Below are positions 39,163 to 49,537 of a DNA stretch of 64,000 nucleotides, piece after piece. Positions within the stretch are counted from its first letter, which is position 1. Every line of letters begins with the position of its first letter. Made by a program: the position numbers and the translations under genes. The stretch spans positions 124,001 to 188,000 of the forward strand of contig NZ_RXLQ01000011.1 in the NCBI RefSeq assembly GCF_003953935.1, read 5' to 3'. The stretch comes from Massilia atriviolacea. Its GTDB lineage: Bacteria; Pseudomonadota; Gammaproteobacteria; Burkholderiales; Burkholderiaceae_D. The notes below the pieces were generated by a model. That model was not told where the DNA came from. It made no database searches and worked only from the letters and a program-made list of their open reading frames with translations.

Positions 39163-40565
39163 GGTGGCACCCACGGCTGCGCCGTCGGCTCGGGCCGGCC
39201 GCCCGCCAGCGGACGGTTGGGCAAGGTTTCCGGCCCGGGCAGCGAGGCTTCCGGACCCTTGCCGATCATCTTGCCGATATACCAGACGCCAATCGAAAAC
39301 ACCACCATATACACCAGCACGAACAGCGCCAGCGACGTGGCAACCTGGGCCGCCGTGACCGGAGAGGCCGCCTGTGCGGTACGCAGCACCCCGTACACGA
39401 TCCACGGCTGGCGCCCGATTTCGGTCACCATCCAGCCGGCCAGGATGGCGATGAAGCCGAGCGGCCAGGCGCGCGCCAGCGGCCGCAGGAACCAGCGCGC
39501 GTCCATCAGGCGCTTGCGCCACCACAACCAGGCGCCGATCCAGCCGGCGGCGATCATCAGCAGGCCCAGCCCGACCATCAGGCGGAACATGAAAAACACC
39601 GGCGGCACGGGCGGGCGCTGGTCGGCGGGAAAATCGAGCAAGCCGCGAAAGCGCCCGTTCCAGTCGTGCGTGACGATCAGGCTGCCCAGCTTGGGGACGG
39701 CCACTTCGGCGCGGTTGCGGCCGGCGGCGCTGTCGGGCCAGGCGAACAGGACCAGCGGCGCCGGGCGCGCACCGTCCCAGTGCGCCTCGATGGCGGCCAC
39801 CTTGGCCGGCTGGTAGCGCAAGGTGTTCAGGCCATGCAGGTCGCCGACCACGGCCTGCAGCGGCGCCAGGATCGCCAGCATGCCCAGGCCCATGTGCAGC
39901 ATGGTGTGCGCTTCCGGCATGAAACGGCCCGCCAGCGCGTAGCGGGCGCCGGTCGCGCACACCACCAGCGAGGTGGTCAGGTAGGCGGCGATCATCATGT
40001 GCGTGAAGCGGTACGGAAAACTCGGATTGACAATGATGTCGAACCAGCTGACCGGGTAGGCGATGCCCTGCTCCATCGCAAAGCCGGCCGGGGTATGCAT
40101 CCAGCTGTTGGCCGCGAGGATCCAGAAACCGGACAGCGCGGTGCCGAACGCGACCGCGATGCAGGCCAGCGTGTGCAGCCATGGCGGAAAGCGATTCCAG
40201 CCGAACAGCATGATCCCGAGGAAGCTCGCTTCGAGGAAGAAAGCGGTCAGCACCTCGTAGCCGAACAGGGGTCCCAGGGTGTTGCCGACGATCTCGGCGA
40301 AGCGGCTCCAGTTGGTACCCAGCTGGTATTCCATGACGATGCCCGACACCACGCCCATCGCGAACGACACGGCGAAGATCTTGGTCCAGAAGCGCGCCAG
40401 CGTGTGGTAATGCGCGCGTTTTGTACGCAGCCACAGCACCTCGAGCGTGGCGATGAAGGCCGACAGTCCGATGGTAAAGGCCGGAAAAACAATATGAAAC
40501 GCGATCGTGAATCCGAACTGGATTCGCGAGAACAACACCGCGTCCATGCCTGCCACCGTATCCAT
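39159..40565 (-). CDS. cydA: Cytochrome bd-type quinol oxidase subunit I (CIO-like)
   Basis: 468 residues from ATG 40565, about 50 shorter than E. coli CydA. It starts with SRIQFGFTIAFHIVFPAF, where His is the b595-type ligand, then GWNRFPPWLHTL and GRQPWIVYGVLRT. The Q-loop seems of the short type, which fits the cyanide-insensitive oxidase (CioA) branch. Oxidises ubiquinol and reduces O2. It follows a SnoaL-like gene by 23 bp and overlaps cydB by 4 nt, so the three form one unit. Confidence 0.92.
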   Translation of the reverse strand: MDTVAGMDAVLFSRIQFGFTIAFHIVFPAFTIGLSAFIATLEVLWLRTKRAHYHTLARFWTKIFAVSFAMGVVSGIVMEYQLGTNWSRFAEIVGNTLGPLFGYEVLTAFFLEASFLGIMLFGWNRFPPWLHTLACIAVAFGTALSGFWILAANSWMHTPAGFAMEQGIAYPVSWFDIIVNPSFPYRFTHMMIAAYLTTSLVVCATGARYALAGRFMPEAHTMLHMGLGMLAILAPLQAVVGDLHGLNTLRYQPAKVAAIEAHWDGARPAPLVLFAWPDSAAGRNRAEVAVPKLGSLIVTHDWNGRFRGLLDFPADQRPPVPPVFFMFRLMVGLGLLMIAAGWIGAWLWWRKRLMDARWFLRPLARAWPLGFIAILAGWMVTEIGRQPWIVYGVLRTAQAASPVTAAQVATSLALFVLVYMVVFSIGVWYIGKMIGKGPEASLPGPETLPNRPLAGGRPEPTAQPWVPP

Positions 40566-40588
40566 TGCCGCTCCGCCCAGTCCCTCGC

Positions 40589-41017
40589 TCAGTCCCTGCA
40601 CCCCGATCTGCCGGCTCCATGCGCCGGCGCGTCGATCCGGACCTGGCGGCTGTCGACATAGCCGCGCAAGCGCGTGATCTTGCCGCCCTCGTCGAATTCG
40701 AGCAGGGTCACGCCTTCGTCGTCGACCGGCTGGCCCTGCGGACCGGTGCCGACCGAGCGCCAGAAGAGGCCCGCGCAGTAGTCGGCGACGGTGATGTGGG
40801 AGAAGGTGGACTGCACCGTGCCGAAGCTGGCCCGGTAACTGCGCCAGAAGGCGGCGATCCGCTCGCGGCCCGCATGGTCGACAAAGGGATTGCGCAGCTG
40901 GGCATTGTCGCCGAACAGTGCGGCCAGTGCGTCGACCGCGCATGCATCGCCGTCTTCAAGGCGGCGCAACTGGTCGATGAAGCTGAGCGCGTGCTGCCTG
41001 AATTGTTGCTGGTCCAT
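40589..41017 (-). CDS. SnoaL/NTF2-like protein
   Basis: 142 residues. The sequence begins with QFRQHALSFIDQLRRLEDGD and has the NTF2-like pattern FGDNAQLRNPFVDHAGRERIAAFW and GVTLLEFDEGGKITRLRGYVDSRQV, a cone-shaped fold used by ketosteroid-isomerase-like enzymes and many unknown proteins. No signal peptide, cytoplasmic. GGGGA lies upstream of the ATG. It is the first gene of the cyd operon; why an NTF2-like gene should precede an oxidase is unknown. Confidence 0.75.
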   Translation of the reverse strand: MDQQQFRQHALSFIDQLRRLEDGDACAVDALAALFGDNAQLRNPFVDHAGRERIAAFWRSYRASFGTVQSTFSHITVADYCAGLFWRSVGTGPQGQPVDDEGVTLLEFDEGGKITRLRGYVDSRQVRIDAPAHGAGRSGCRD

Positions 41018-41186
41018 TGTTTCCCCGCAGTAGATGGGCAATCTCGCCCGGATACTGGTCAGAGTGCGCGATGGCGCAAAAGTTCGGAGCGATGCGCGCG
41101 ATGGATGAAAAATCGCTACCGTCAATGCGCAGAGGGAGGATGCGGCAAGGCCGGTGGCACAGCGTGGGCGCGCGCGGCGCTGCTTG

Positions 41187-41652
41187 TCAGGGCGTCGGTG
41201 CAGGCCGCGGTTCCGGCTGGACGAGCGGCGCCGGCGGCGTGGATGAGGCGGCCGGCTGGTCCGGCGCTGGCGCCACAGGCGAGGCTGGAGGCAGGCGCGC
41301 AGCAAGGTTACTCATCTGTGTGCCCAGATACAGGCCATGGCCGACCATGCCGATGAACAGCGTCATGGCGATGCCGACGCACCATTTCATTATGTTCGTC
41401 AACGCAAGGTGCAATTCCACGCAAGGCGTCGATCTTTTCGCTCAGGTCGGAACGCATCTTTTCCATCCGGATGCTGACGTCAGCCACGTCGGCCTTGGTA
41501 GCCAGGGTCGGCAGGATGGTGTCGAAACGCGTTTCGAGCACGGTGAGGCGGCGGTCCATATCGCCATCATACGGCGGCCCCCCGCCTGCTGCAACGGACG
41601 CACGTTTGCTATCGGGCGCCTCTGGCCCGCTCGGCACGGCATTCATACTCAT
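41187..41652 (-). pseudogene. Frameshifted copy of the coiled-coil membrane protein
   Basis: Downstream copy of the 41785-42390 gene. It starts at ATG 41652 (MSMNAVPSGPEAP...) and matches its paralogue for 79 residues to EKIDALRG. After that the frame is lost, while another frame (41187-41420) continues the C-terminal half: the membrane helix (KWCVGIAMTLFIGMVGHGLYLG) and LAARLPPASP. The 11-residue repeats present in the intact copy are missing here, so an out-of-frame deletion inside them is the simplest cause. A sequencing error cannot be excluded. Confidence 0.75.
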
Positions 41653-41757
41653 CGACCTTCCCCGGTTGGCACGGCACGCGCCGCGCCAACCAGTGTAGGC
41701 CTGTACGATTGCCACAGTCATGCTTTCCTTGGGCATCTTGTCGTGAATCAGACGAGC
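41441..41757. repeat. Direct repeat, copy A (gene start plus upstream region)
   Basis: Near-identical to 42182-42494 in the same orientation, spaced about 740 bp. Includes the 5' coding half of the broken gene and about 105 bp upstream of its start, so the promoter was duplicated too. Longest shared run noted spans the Shine-Dalgarno region near 41653-41680. Confidence 0.8.
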
Positions 41758-41784
41758 GTCGGACGAAAGGAACTAAATGCACGC

Positions 41785-42390
41785 TCAACGCGATGGCGGT
41801 GGCATAGCGCCGTCCGCCGGACGATCCCGAGGCGGCGCCAGCGGCGCGTTGGCAACCGGCAAACGCGCGGAGAGATTGTGAATCTGATTGCCGATCTGGC
41901 TAGTGACTTGTTGTGCGACCTGATTACTCAGGTAAATTCCGAAACCGACCATGCTAAATATGACAGTCATGGCAGGAGCCCCAAACCACATCATCGCCTT
42001 CATCAACTGACTTTGCACTTCCTTGCTCAGCTTCCCCATTTCTGCACGAAGCCCCGTCCCCAGTTCATTCATCTCCCGGCGCAATTCGGAACCCTGCACG
42101 GCGATTGCTGCGCGCAATTCGGAGCCCTGCGCGGCGATTTCTCCGCGCAATTCGGAACCTGACTCGTTTATCTTCCCGAGCAGCTCGGATCGCATCTTCT
42201 CCAGATCAAGGCGCACATCGGCCAAGTCAGCCTTGGTCGCCAGGGTCGGCAAGATGGTGTCAAACCGCGTTTCGAGCACGGTGATGCGGCGGTCCATGGC
42301 GCCATGATCCGGCGGCCCACTGCCAGCCGCCGCTGGCGCACGTTGGTCGTCAGGCTCCTGTGGCTCGCTCGGCACGGCATTCATACTCAT
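41785..42390 (-). CDS. Coiled-coil membrane protein with 11-residue repeats
   Basis: 201 residues. Residues 1-35 are a Pro/Ser/Asp-rich tail, 36-60 contain TRFDTILPTLATKADLADV, resembling coiled-coil proteins of the DUF1640/CCDC90 type. Residues 78-121 hold four exact 11-residue units beginning G-[ST]-x-L-R (GSELRGEIAAQ and so on), a right-handed hendecad coil. A single TM helix follows at ~135-155, then a Pro/Ala tail. GGGGAAGG precedes the ATG by 3 nt. Likely a membrane-anchored oligomer; the function is unknown. A broken tandem copy lies downstream. Confidence 0.65.
   Translation of the reverse strand: MSMNAVPSEPQEPDDQRAPAAAGSGPPDHGAMDRRITVLETRFDTILPTLATKADLADVRLDLEKMRSELLGKINESGSELRGEIAAQGSELRAAIAVQGSELRREMNELGTGLRAEMGKLSKEVQSQLMKAMMWFGAPAMTVIFSMVGFGIYLSNQVAQQVTSQIGNQIHNLSARLPVANAPLAPPRDRPADGAMPPPSR
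42028..42159 (-). repeat. Four hendecad repeats coding for a coiled coil
   Basis: Four 33-bp units, each coding 11 residues starting Gly-Ser/Thr-x-Leu-Arg. Unit borders are exact in phase (residues 78, 89, 100 and 111). These are absent from the frameshifted paralogue, so slipped-strand loss is plausible there. Confidence 0.7.
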
Positions 42391-42494
42391 CGACCTTCCC
42401 CGGTTGGCACGGCACCCGCCGCGCCGTCAAGTGTAGGCCCGTACGATTGCCGCCATCATGCTTTCCATCGGCGCCTTGCCGTGAATCAGACAAG
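42182..42494. repeat. Direct repeat, copy B
   Basis: Partner of 41441-41757. Covers the start of the intact coiled-coil gene and its upstream region. The non-coding part is at least as well conserved as the coding part, which indicates a fairly recent duplication. Confidence 0.8.
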
Positions 42495-42552
42495 GAAACG
42501 ATGAGGGGAACCAATCCGAAAAATCGAAAAACCCAGCGCTGCTCGACCAGGC

Positions 42553-42945
42553 TCAGTCCGGCACGATGGCCGTCACCTCGATTTCCACGCGCGCCCGGTC
42601 TTCCATCAGCCCGGCCACCTGCACCGCGGTCATCGCCGGAAAATGCCTGCCGATCAGCTCGCGATACGCCGCCCCGACTTCCTTGTGCGCGCCGAGGTAC
42701 TCGTGCTTGTCGAGCACGTACCACGTCATGCGCACGATGTGTTCCGGCCGCGCACCGGCCTCGGCCAGCACATCGACCACATTCTGGAGCGCCTGGCGCA
42801 CCTGTCCGGCGAAGTCATCCGTGTGGAACACGCCCTGCCCGTCCCAGCCGATCATGCCGCTCACGCTTACCGTGCGTCCGCTGGCCGCCACGCCGTTCGA
42901 ATAGCCGCGTGCCCGCACCCATCCCGGCGGTTGAAGAAATTCCAT
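42553..42945 (-). CDS. RidA-family enamine/imine deaminase
   Basis: 130 residues of the RidA/YjgF/UK114 family. Family blocks include YSNGVAASGRTVSVSG near the start, QALQNVVDVLAEAGA in the centre and ARVEIEVTAIVPD at the end; the conserved Arg in ARVEIE binds the carboxylate of the substrate. RidA proteins hydrolyse reactive enamines/imines to ketones and ammonia. Next to a ring-amino-group pathway it could release the amino nitrogen. It follows the acyl-CoA dehydrogenase directly (1-nt gap). Confidence 0.85.
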   Translation of the reverse strand: MEFLQPPGWVRARGYSNGVAASGRTVSVSGMIGWDGQGVFHTDDFAGQVRQALQNVVDVLAEAGARPEHIVRMTWYVLDKHEYLGAHKEVGAAYRELIGRHFPAMTAVQVAGLMEDRARVEIEVTAIVPD

Positions 42946-42946
42946 G

Positions 42947-44104
42947 CTATGCCTTCCCTTCCCGCAGCGGCGCCGCCTCGCGCAGCAGCTCGCGCGCGAT
43001 GATCAGTTGCTGCACCTCGGTGGCGCCTTCGTAAATGCGCAGCGCGCGGATGTCGCGGTACAGCCGCTCCACCGGATGTTCGCTGACCACCCCCATCCCG
43101 CCGAACATCTGCACCGCCGCGTCGATGACCTTCTGCGCCGTTTCGGTGGCCGTCATCTTGGCCATCGCCGCCTCCCTGGTGACCTTGCGGCCCTGGTCGC
43201 GCTGCCACGCGGCCCGGTACGTCAGCAGCGCCGCCGCGTCGATCCCGGTGGCCATCTCGGCCAGCTTGGCCTGGGTCAGCTGGAAGTCGGCCAGGGTCTG
43301 CCCGAACATCTTGCGCGTGGCGGCATGCGCGATCGCCTCGTCGAAGGCGCGCCGCGCAAAGCCCAGCGCCGCCGCCGCGACCGAGGTGCGGAACACATCG
43401 AGCGTCGCCATCGCCACCTTGAAGCCCTGCCCCGCGTCGCCCAGGCGCTGCGATGCCGGCACGCGGCAGCCGTCGAAACGCAGGCGCGCCAGCGGGTGCG
43501 GGGCGATCACCGCGATCCGTTCGGCCACCGAGAAGCCCGGCGTATCGGCATCGACGATAAAAGCACTGATGCCGCGCGCGCCGGGCGCTTCGCCGGTACG
43601 CGCAAACAGCACGTAGAAGTCGGCGATGCCGCCGTTCGAAATCCAGGTCTTCTCGCCATCTAACACATAGTCGTCACCGTCCGCCACCGCCGCGCACTGC
43701 ATCGCCGCCACGTCCGAGCCGGCCTGCGGCTCGGACAGCGCAAACGCCGCAATCGCCTCGCCGCGCGCCACCCGCCCGAGATAGCGCTCCTTGTTGGCGG
43801 CGCTGCCGAACAGCGAAATCGCGCCCGATCCCAATCCCTGCATGGCGAAGGCAAAATCGGCCAGGCCGTCGTGGCGCGCCAGCGTTTCGCGGATCAGGCA
43901 AATGGCGCGCGTGTCGATGGCGCCGACGGCATGATCGAGCCAGCCGCCCGCGCCCAGCCGGCGCACCAGCGCGCGGCAGGCGTCGTCCACATCGCGGCCG
44001 TGGGTGGGCGCGATGTGCTCGCGGGCCCAGGCGTCCAGCGCCTGCTCCAGCGCGGCGTGGCGGGCGTCGAAGAACGGCCAGTCCAGATAGGTCTTATCCG
44101 CCAT
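42947..44104 (-). CDS. Acyl-CoA dehydrogenase
   Basis: 385 residues from ATG 44104. FAD-dependent dehydrogenase with [15 protein letters not shown] (flavin/CoA-binding), [13 protein letters not shown], and the C-terminal [13 protein letters not shown] with the catalytic Glu. It oxidises acyl-CoA to enoyl-CoA. Located between enoyl-CoA hydratase and RidA in the catabolic cluster, it probably acts on the reduced or ring-opened CoA intermediate. Confidence 0.9.
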   Translation of the reverse strand: MADKTYLDWPFFDARHAALEQALDAWAREHIAPTHGRDVDDACRALVRRLGAGGWLDHAVGAIDTRAICLIRETLARHDGLADFAFAMQGLGSGAISLFGSAANKERYLGRVARGEAIAAFALSEPQAGSDVAAMQCAAVADGDDYVLDGEKTWISNGGIADFYVLFARTGEAPGARGISAFIVDADTPGFSVAERIAVIAPHPLARLRFDGCRVPASQRLGDAGQGFKVAMATLDVFRTSVAAAALGFARRAFDEAIAHAATRKMFGQTLADFQLTQAKLAEMATGIDAAALLTYRAAWQRDQGRKVTREAAMAKMTATETAQKVIDAAVQMFGGMGVVSEHPVERLYRDIRALRIYEGATEVQQLIIARELLREAAPLREGKA

Positions 44105-44105
44105 C

Positions 44106-44960
44106 TCAGTCCCCCTCGAACGCCGGCCGCTGCCTGGCCACAAAAGCGTGATAGGCGCGGTGAAAGTCGTTGGTCGCCATGCAGATCGCCTGCGCCTGGG
44201 CTTCGGCCTCGATGGCTTCGTCCACGCCCATGTTCCACTCCTGCTGCAGCATTTTCTTGGTCATGCCATGCGCGAAGGTCGGCCCGGAAGCGAGCGACCC
44301 CGCCAGCGCCTGGGCGTCGGCCAGCAGCGCATCCGGTTCGCTGATGCTGTTAAAAAAACCCCAGCGTTCGGCCTCGATGCCCGACATCGAGCGGCCCGTG
44401 TACAGCAGCTCGGCCGCGCGTCCCTGCCCGATCACGCGCGGCAGCAGCGCGCAGGCGCCCATGTCGCAGCCGGCCAGCCCGACCCGCGTGAACAAAAAGG
44501 CGGTCTTGCTGCGCGCAGTCCCCAGCCGCATGTCCGACGACAGCGCCAGGATCGCCCCGGCGCCCGCGCAGATGCCGTCGACCGCGCTGATCACCGGCTG
44601 CGGGCAGGCGCGCATCGCCTTGACCAGGTCGCCCGTCATGCGCGTGAAGGCCAGCAGGCCCGGCATGTCGAGCTGCGTCAACGGCCCGATGATGTCGTGC
44701 ACATCGCCGCCCGAACAAAAATTGTCGCCGGCGCCGGTAATGACCACCGCCTTCACATCGTCGGCGTACGCCAGCGCGCGAAACAGGTCGCGCAGCTCGG
44801 CATAGGACTCGAAGGTGAGCGGATTCTTGCGCTCCGGCCGGTTCAGGGTCAGGGTCGCCACCGCGTCCTCGACCTCGAAACGAAAATGACTGGCCTGGTA
44901 CGACGCCAGCGCGCTGCGGTTGCCGGGCAGTTGCTGCGCCTGGCCTGGTAGGTAACGCAT
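44106..44960 (-). CDS. Enoyl-CoA hydratase/isomerase family protein
   Basis: 284 residues from ATG 44960. Crotonase fold with [30 protein letters not shown] (oxyanion hole) and [15 protein letters not shown]-terminal region reads [19 protein letters not shown] ~25-residue N-terminal extension ([14 protein letters not shown]) is a bit longer than usual. Its role is hydration or ring cleavage of an enoyl-CoA in the same catabolic pathway. Confidence 0.88.
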   Translation of the reverse strand: MRYLPGQAQQLPGNRSALASYQASHFRFEVEDAVATLTLNRPERKNPLTFESYAELRDLFRALAYADDVKAVVITGAGDNFCSGGDVHDIIGPLTQLDMPGLLAFTRMTGDLVKAMRACPQPVISAVDGICAGAGAILALSSDMRLGTARSKTAFLFTRVGLAGCDMGACALLPRVIGQGRAAELLYTGRSMSGIEAERWGFFNSISEPDALLADAQALAGSLASGPTFAHGMTKKMLQQEWNMGVDEAIEAEAQAQAICMATNDFHRAYHAFVARQRPAFEGD

Positions 44961-44968
44961 GGGATTCC

Positions 44969-45460
44969 TTATTGAAGATGCTGTTTCATTTGCGAGAGCA
45001 GCGCGATCAGCTGCCCCTTGTCGTCGGGCGAGATATCCTTGAGCAGGTCGGCGATCCACTCCTCGTGCACCACCGCCATCCTGGCAAAGGCGATATGGCC
45101 CTCCTGCGTGAGCTTGACGCTGTAGGCGCGCCGGTCCTTCGGGTCGGGCACCCGCACCACCAGCGCTTCCTGCTCCAGCTGGTCGGTGATGCCGGTGATG
45201 TTGCCGCCGGTGACCATCATGCGCTTGGACAGCTCGCCCATGCGCAGTCCGTCCGGATGGCGCTCCAGCTGCGCCATCAGGTCGAAGCGCGGCAGGGTGA
45301 TGTCGAAGGTCGTGCGCAGGCGGCTGCGGATCTCGTTCTCGATGCGCACGGTGCACGAGAGCATGCGCAGCCACAGCTTGAGCGACTGGTGATGGTCTTG
45401 CGTCAGGCGGCTGGCCAGGTCCAGCACCGCGCCGTCGTTGTCTGGTGTGGTGTCGTCCAT
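44969..45460 (-). CDS. MarR-family transcriptional regulator
   Basis: 163 residues from ATG 45460, which overlaps the monooxygenase stop codon by 1 nt (TGATG). Winged helix with [63 protein letters not shown]. Likely a local repressor that responds to an aromatic acid or its CoA ester. A candidate operator is the imperfect inverted repeat at 49538-49559 ahead of the CoA ligase gene. Confidence 0.88.
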   Translation of the reverse strand: MDDTTPDNDGAVLDLASRLTQDHHQSLKLWLRMLSCTVRIENEIRSRLRTTFDITLPRFDLMAQLERHPDGLRMGELSKRMMVTGGNITGITDQLEQEALVVRVPDPKDRRAYSVKLTQEGHIAFARMAVVHEEWIADLLKDISPDDKGQLIALLSQMKQHLQ

Positions 45461-47844
45461 CAGCCCTCCAGCAACCTGGCAGCAAGCTGCTGCGGGGTCA
45501 GGCCGGCGCCGGCGGCGGCCAGCTGGCGTTCGCGTTCCAGGTTGCGTTCCAGCTGCTGCTTGGCCGGCCGGTACGGCTTGGGCCAGGCGATCTCCGAAAA
45601 GCCGATCTTCGCCGTTTCGGTCAGGGTCCACGCCGGGTTGGCCAGGTGCGGCCGCCCCACCGCGCACAAGTCGGCGCGGCCGGCGGCGATGATGCCGTTG
45701 GCGTGATCGGCCTCGAAAATCGAGCCCACCGCGATCGTCGGAATCTTCGCCTCATTGCGCACGCGGTCCGCGAACGGGGTCTGGAACATGCGTCCGTACA
45801 CCGGCTTTTCGCGTTTGCTGACCTGGCCCGACGAACAGTCGATCATGTCGGCGCCCGCCTCCTTGAACAGGCGCGCGATCCGCACCGCGTCGTCGGGCGT
45901 GATGCCGCCGTCGACCCAGTCGTGCGCCGAGATACGCACGCTGACCGGCTTGTCCACCGGCCAGGCCGCACGTATCGCGCGGAACACCCGCAGCGGATAA
46001 CGGCAACGGTTCTCCAGCGTGCCGCCGAATTCGTCGTCGCGCCGGTTGGTCAGCGGCGAGATGAACGACGACAGCAGGTAGCCATGCGCGCAGTGCAGCT
46101 CCAGCCAGTCGAAGCCGGCGTCGTCGGCGGCCTTGGTGGCGCGCACGAAGTCCGCCTCGATGCGGTCCATGTCGGCCATCGTGGCGGCGCGCGCGGTCTG
46201 CGACACGCCCTCCAGATACTGTTCGTCGGACGCCGCCACCAGCGGCCAGTTGCCGCTCTCGAGCGGCTGGTCGATCCCGTCCCACATGGCGCGGGTCGAT
46301 CCCTTCGGCCCCGCATGGCCCAGTTGCAGCGCGATTCTGGCATCCGAACCGGCATGCACGAAGTCGACGATGCGCTTCCATGCCGCCGTGTGTTCGGGCG
46401 CGTACATGCCCGGGCAGCCTGGGGTAATGCGCGCATCGGCCGACACGCAGGTCATCTCGGCAAACACCAGCCCCGCGCCACCGAGCGCCCGCGCGCCCAG
46501 GTGCACCAGGTGGTAGTCGCCGGGCACGCCATCGAGCGCCGAATACTGCGCCATGGGGGAGACCACGATGCGGTTCTTCAGGGTGACGCCGCGCAGCTTG
46601 AAGGGGGTGAGCATCGGCGGCACGCGCGCGCCGGCCGGCGCCTCCACGCCGGCCTGTTCGCAGGCGCGCCGTGCGATCCAGGCTTCGAAGCCGGCCACGT
46701 AGCCGGGGTCGCGCAGGCGCAGGTTTTCGTGCGACAGGCGCTGGCTGCGGGTGAGCATGGAGTACGCGAACTGCGGCGCTTCCATGGCGGTGTAGCGCTC
46801 CACGTTCTCGAACCACTCCATCGAATTGCGCGCCGCGCTTTGCAGCTTGAGCACTTCGACCGCGCGCACTTCCTGGTAGGCCGCCAGCGCCCGCGCCGCA
46901 TCGGCGTGCGCGCCGAAGCAGCGCGCCAGCTCGATCGCGTCTTCCAGCGCCAGCTTGGTGCCCGAGCCGATCGAATAATGGGCCGAGTGGGCGGCGTCGC
47001 CCATCAGCACCACCGGGACCCGGCCCGAGCCAAGCTCGTTCCAGTGCACCCACTGCGCGCACACCACGCGCGGGAAGGTGATCCACATGGCCGAACCGCG
47101 CAGGTGCGGCGAATTCGACATCAGCCCATGCCCGTCCAGCTGGTCGGCGAACAGGCGCTCGCAGTACGCAATGCCCTCCTCCTGCGTCATCGTGTCAAGG
47201 CCGGCGCGGCGCCACACGTCTTCCGGCGTTTCGACGATGAAGGTCGAGGTGTCGCCGTCGTACTGGTAGATATGCGCCTGGAACCAGCCGTGCTCCGTCT
47301 GCTTGAAGGCGAAGGTGAAGGCATCGAATTTCTTGCGCGTGCCGAGCCACACGAAGCGGCAGCGGCGCGCCTCGATCTCGGGTTGATAGGTGTCGGCGTA
47401 GCGCTTGCGGGTACGGCTGTTCAAGCCGTCGGAGGCGATCACCAGGTCCGCGCCGTAGCGGGCGGCGAGCGCCTGGTCGTCCTCGACCTCGCTCTCGAAC
47501 ACCAGCTGCACGCCCAGTTCCTCGCAGCGCTGCTGCAGGATATTGAGCAGGCGCTTGCGCCCGATTCCGCAGAAGCCATGCCCGCCCGAGGTGATCTTTT
47601 CGCCCTTGAAAAAGATGTCGATATCGTCCCAGTGATTGAACGACTGCAGGATCGCGCGCGCGCTCGCCTGGTCGGCGTTTACCAGGTTGCCCAGCGTCTG
47701 GTCGGAAAACACCACGCCCCAGCCGAAGGTGTCGTACGGCCGGTTGCGTTCGACCACGGTGATCTGGTGGGACGGGTCCTGCTTTTTCATGAGCAGGCTG
47801 AAATACAGTCCGGCGGGGCCGCCGCCGATACATACAATATTCAT
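45460..47844 (-). CDS. 2-aminobenzoyl-CoA-type monooxygenase/reductase (FAD hydroxylase + OYE fusion)
   Basis: 794 residues. Residues 1-~390 are a flavin hydroxylase with [14 protein letters not shown] (FAD-binding GxGxxG) and [26 protein letters not shown]. Residues ~420-770 are an Old Yellow Enzyme-like NADH:flavin oxidoreductase ([21 protein letters not shown], then [16 protein letters not shown]). This fusion is known from the 2-aminobenzoyl-CoA monooxygenase/reductase of aerobic anthranilate degradation in Azoarcus. Annotation pipelines often name it salicylyl-CoA 5-hydroxylase. Here it stands between a CoA ligase and beta-oxidation-type genes. Confidence 0.85.
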   Translation of the reverse strand: MNIVCIGGGPAGLYFSLLMKKQDPSHQITVVERNRPYDTFGWGVVFSDQTLGNLVNADQASARAILQSFNHWDDIDIFFKGEKITSGGHGFCGIGRKRLLNILQQRCEELGVQLVFESEVEDDQALAARYGADLVIASDGLNSRTRKRYADTYQPEIEARRCRFVWLGTRKKFDAFTFAFKQTEHGWFQAHIYQYDGDTSTFIVETPEDVWRRAGLDTMTQEEGIAYCERLFADQLDGHGLMSNSPHLRGSAMWITFPRVVCAQWVHWNELGSGRVPVVLMGDAAHSAHYSIGSGTKLALEDAIELARCFGAHADAARALAAYQEVRAVEVLKLQSAARNSMEWFENVERYTAMEAPQFAYSMLTRSQRLSHENLRLRDPGYVAGFEAWIARRACEQAGVEAPAGARVPPMLTPFKLRGVTLKNRIVVSPMAQYSALDGVPGDYHLVHLGARALGGAGLVFAEMTCVSADARITPGCPGMYAPEHTAAWKRIVDFVHAGSDARIALQLGHAGPKGSTRAMWDGIDQPLESGNWPLVAASDEQYLEGVSQTARAATMADMDRIEADFVRATKAADDAGFDWLELHCAHGYLLSSFISPLTNRRDDEFGGTLENRCRYPLRVFRAIRAAWPVDKPVSVRISAHDWVDGGITPDDAVRIARLFKEAGADMIDCSSGQVSKREKPVYGRMFQTPFADRVRNEAKIPTIAVGSIFEADHANGIIAAGRADLCAVGRPHLANPAWTLTETAKIGFSEIAWPKPYRPAKQQLERNLERERQLAAAGAGLTPQQLAARLLEG

Positions 47845-47872
47845 GAGCTTGGTCGTGAGTTTAGGGGATGCG

Positions 47873-49501
47873 CTAGGCGGCGCGCAGCTTGAAGCGCTGC
47901 AGCTTGCCGGTTTCGGTACGCGGCAGTTTGTCGATGAACCTGAGCGAGCGCGGATATTTATAGGGGGCGATCTGCAGCTTCACGAATTCCTGCAGCTGCG
48001 CGGCCAGCGCCTCGGTCGGCTCGAAGCCGTCCCTGAGCACCACGTGCGCCTCCACCACCTGGCCGCGTTCCTCGCAGGGCCGCCCGACCACGCCGCATTC
48101 GGCCACCGCCTCGTGGCGCAGCAGTACTTCCTCGACTTCGGCGCCGGCGATGTTGTAGCCGGCCGAGATGATCATGTCGTCGGTGCGCGAGCGGTAATAG
48201 AAGTAGCCGTCGGCATCCATCTCGTAGGCGTCGCCGGTCAGGTTCCAGCCGTCCGTCACGTACTCTTTCTGGCGTTCGTCGGCCAGGTAGCGGCAGCCGG
48301 TCGGTCCCTTCACCGCCAGGCGCCCGATCGTGCCCGGCCCCACCTGGCGGCCCTGGGCATCGAGAATGCAGGCCTGGTAGCCCGGCACCGGCTTACCGGT
48401 CGCGCCGGGCCGGATCGCGTCGCCCGCCGCCGAAATGAAGATGTGCAGCAGCTCGGTGGCGCCGATGCCGTCGATCATGCGCAGCCCGGTCGCCGCCTTC
48501 CAGGCCTCGCGCGTGGCCAGCGGCAGCGCTTCGCCGGCCGACACGGTCCGGGTCAGGGACGACAGATCGTAATTGGCGGCCAGCGGCGCCATCTGGCGGT
48601 AAAAGGTGGGCGCGGTAAAGCACACGGTGGCGCGGTATTTTTCGATGGCCGCCAGCAGCGTGTCGGGCGTGAGTTTTTCGAGCAGGACGCCGGCGCCGCC
48701 GACCCGCATCGGGAACAGCAGCAGGCCGCCCAGCCCGAAGGTAAAGGCCAGCGGCGGCGTGCCGATGAAAATATCGTCCGCGCGCGCCTGCAGCGTATGG
48801 CGCGGGAAGCAGTCGCAAATGGCCAGCACGTCGCGGTGGAAGTGCATGGTGCCCTTGGGGATGCCGGTGGTGCCCGAGGTAAAACTGATCAGGCATACAT
48901 CGTCGGCGGCGCTGGCGTGCGCGGCGAACGGCAGCCGATGGCGCCCCATCATGGCCTCGAGCGCGGCGGGATTGTCCGGATCGTTGAAGGTCAGCACATG
49001 GCGCGGCAAGGCGGCGATGGCGTCGATCTCGCCGCGCAGGCTGGCCGCGCACAGCACCGCGTCGACATTGGCCTTGTCGACGATGGCGGTCAGTTCGCGC
49101 GCGCGCAGCAGCGGCATGGTGGGCACCGCGATCAGGCCGGCCTTGAGCACCGCCAGCAGGCAGGCGGCCATCATCGGGTTGTTCGCGCCGCGCAGCAGCA
49201 CGCGGTTGCCGGTGACCAGTCCGAGGTCGGCGCGCAGCACGTGGGCGATGCGGTCGACCCGTTCGTGCAGCTGCGCGTAGGTCCAGCTTTCGTGCTCGCC
49301 GACGACCGCGATGCGCTCGCCCGCCCCGCGCTGCACGGTGGCGTCGAGCAGTTCGGCGGCGCAGTTCAGCTGCGACGGATACTGGAGTTCGGGCAGGTCG
49401 AACAGGAAGGCGGGCCACTGGCCCGGCGGCGGCAGGTGTTCGCGCGCAAAGCCGTCCTGGTAGGCCGAGGCGCTCAATGGCGATGCGTTCGAATGTGTCA
49501 T
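47873..49501 (-). CDS. Aromatic acid-CoA ligase (2-aminobenzoate/benzoate type)
   Basis: 542 residues from ATG 49501; an ATG at 49528 is too close to the probable promoter and has no spacer to its SD. ANL family motifs: [19 protein letters not shown] (P-loop), [26 protein letters not shown] and the C-terminal [14 protein letters not shown] (catalytic Lys). It activates the aromatic acid to its CoA thioester. With the monooxygenase/OYE fusion and RidA, anthranilate is the best substrate guess. First gene of the catabolic operon. Confidence 0.87.
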   Translation of the reverse strand: MTHSNASPLSASAYQDGFAREHLPPPGQWPAFLFDLPELQYPSQLNCAAELLDATVQRGAGERIAVVGEHESWTYAQLHERVDRIAHVLRADLGLVTGNRVLLRGANNPMMAACLLAVLKAGLIAVPTMPLLRARELTAIVDKANVDAVLCAASLRGEIDAIAALPRHVLTFNDPDNPAALEAMMGRHRLPFAAHASAADDVCLISFTSGTTGIPKGTMHFHRDVLAICDCFPRHTLQARADDIFIGTPPLAFTFGLGGLLLFPMRVGGAGVLLEKLTPDTLLAAIEKYRATVCFTAPTFYRQMAPLAANYDLSSLTRTVSAGEALPLATREAWKAATGLRMIDGIGATELLHIFISAAGDAIRPGATGKPVPGYQACILDAQGRQVGPGTIGRLAVKGPTGCRYLADERQKEYVTDGWNLTGDAYEMDADGYFYYRSRTDDMIISAGYNIAGAEVEEVLLRHEAVAECGVVGRPCEERGQVVEAHVVLRDGFEPTEALAAQLQEFVKLQIAPYKYPRSLRFIDKLPRTETGKLQRFKLRAA

Positions 49502-49537
49502 GGTCGCCCCGAAAAAAGTGTCAGTCATCCTTCGACA

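Noticed and set aside
42028-42159. 33-bp repeats as a possible CRISPR-like array
   Set aside because: Units are contiguous with no spacers and code for an 11-residue coiled-coil repeat.
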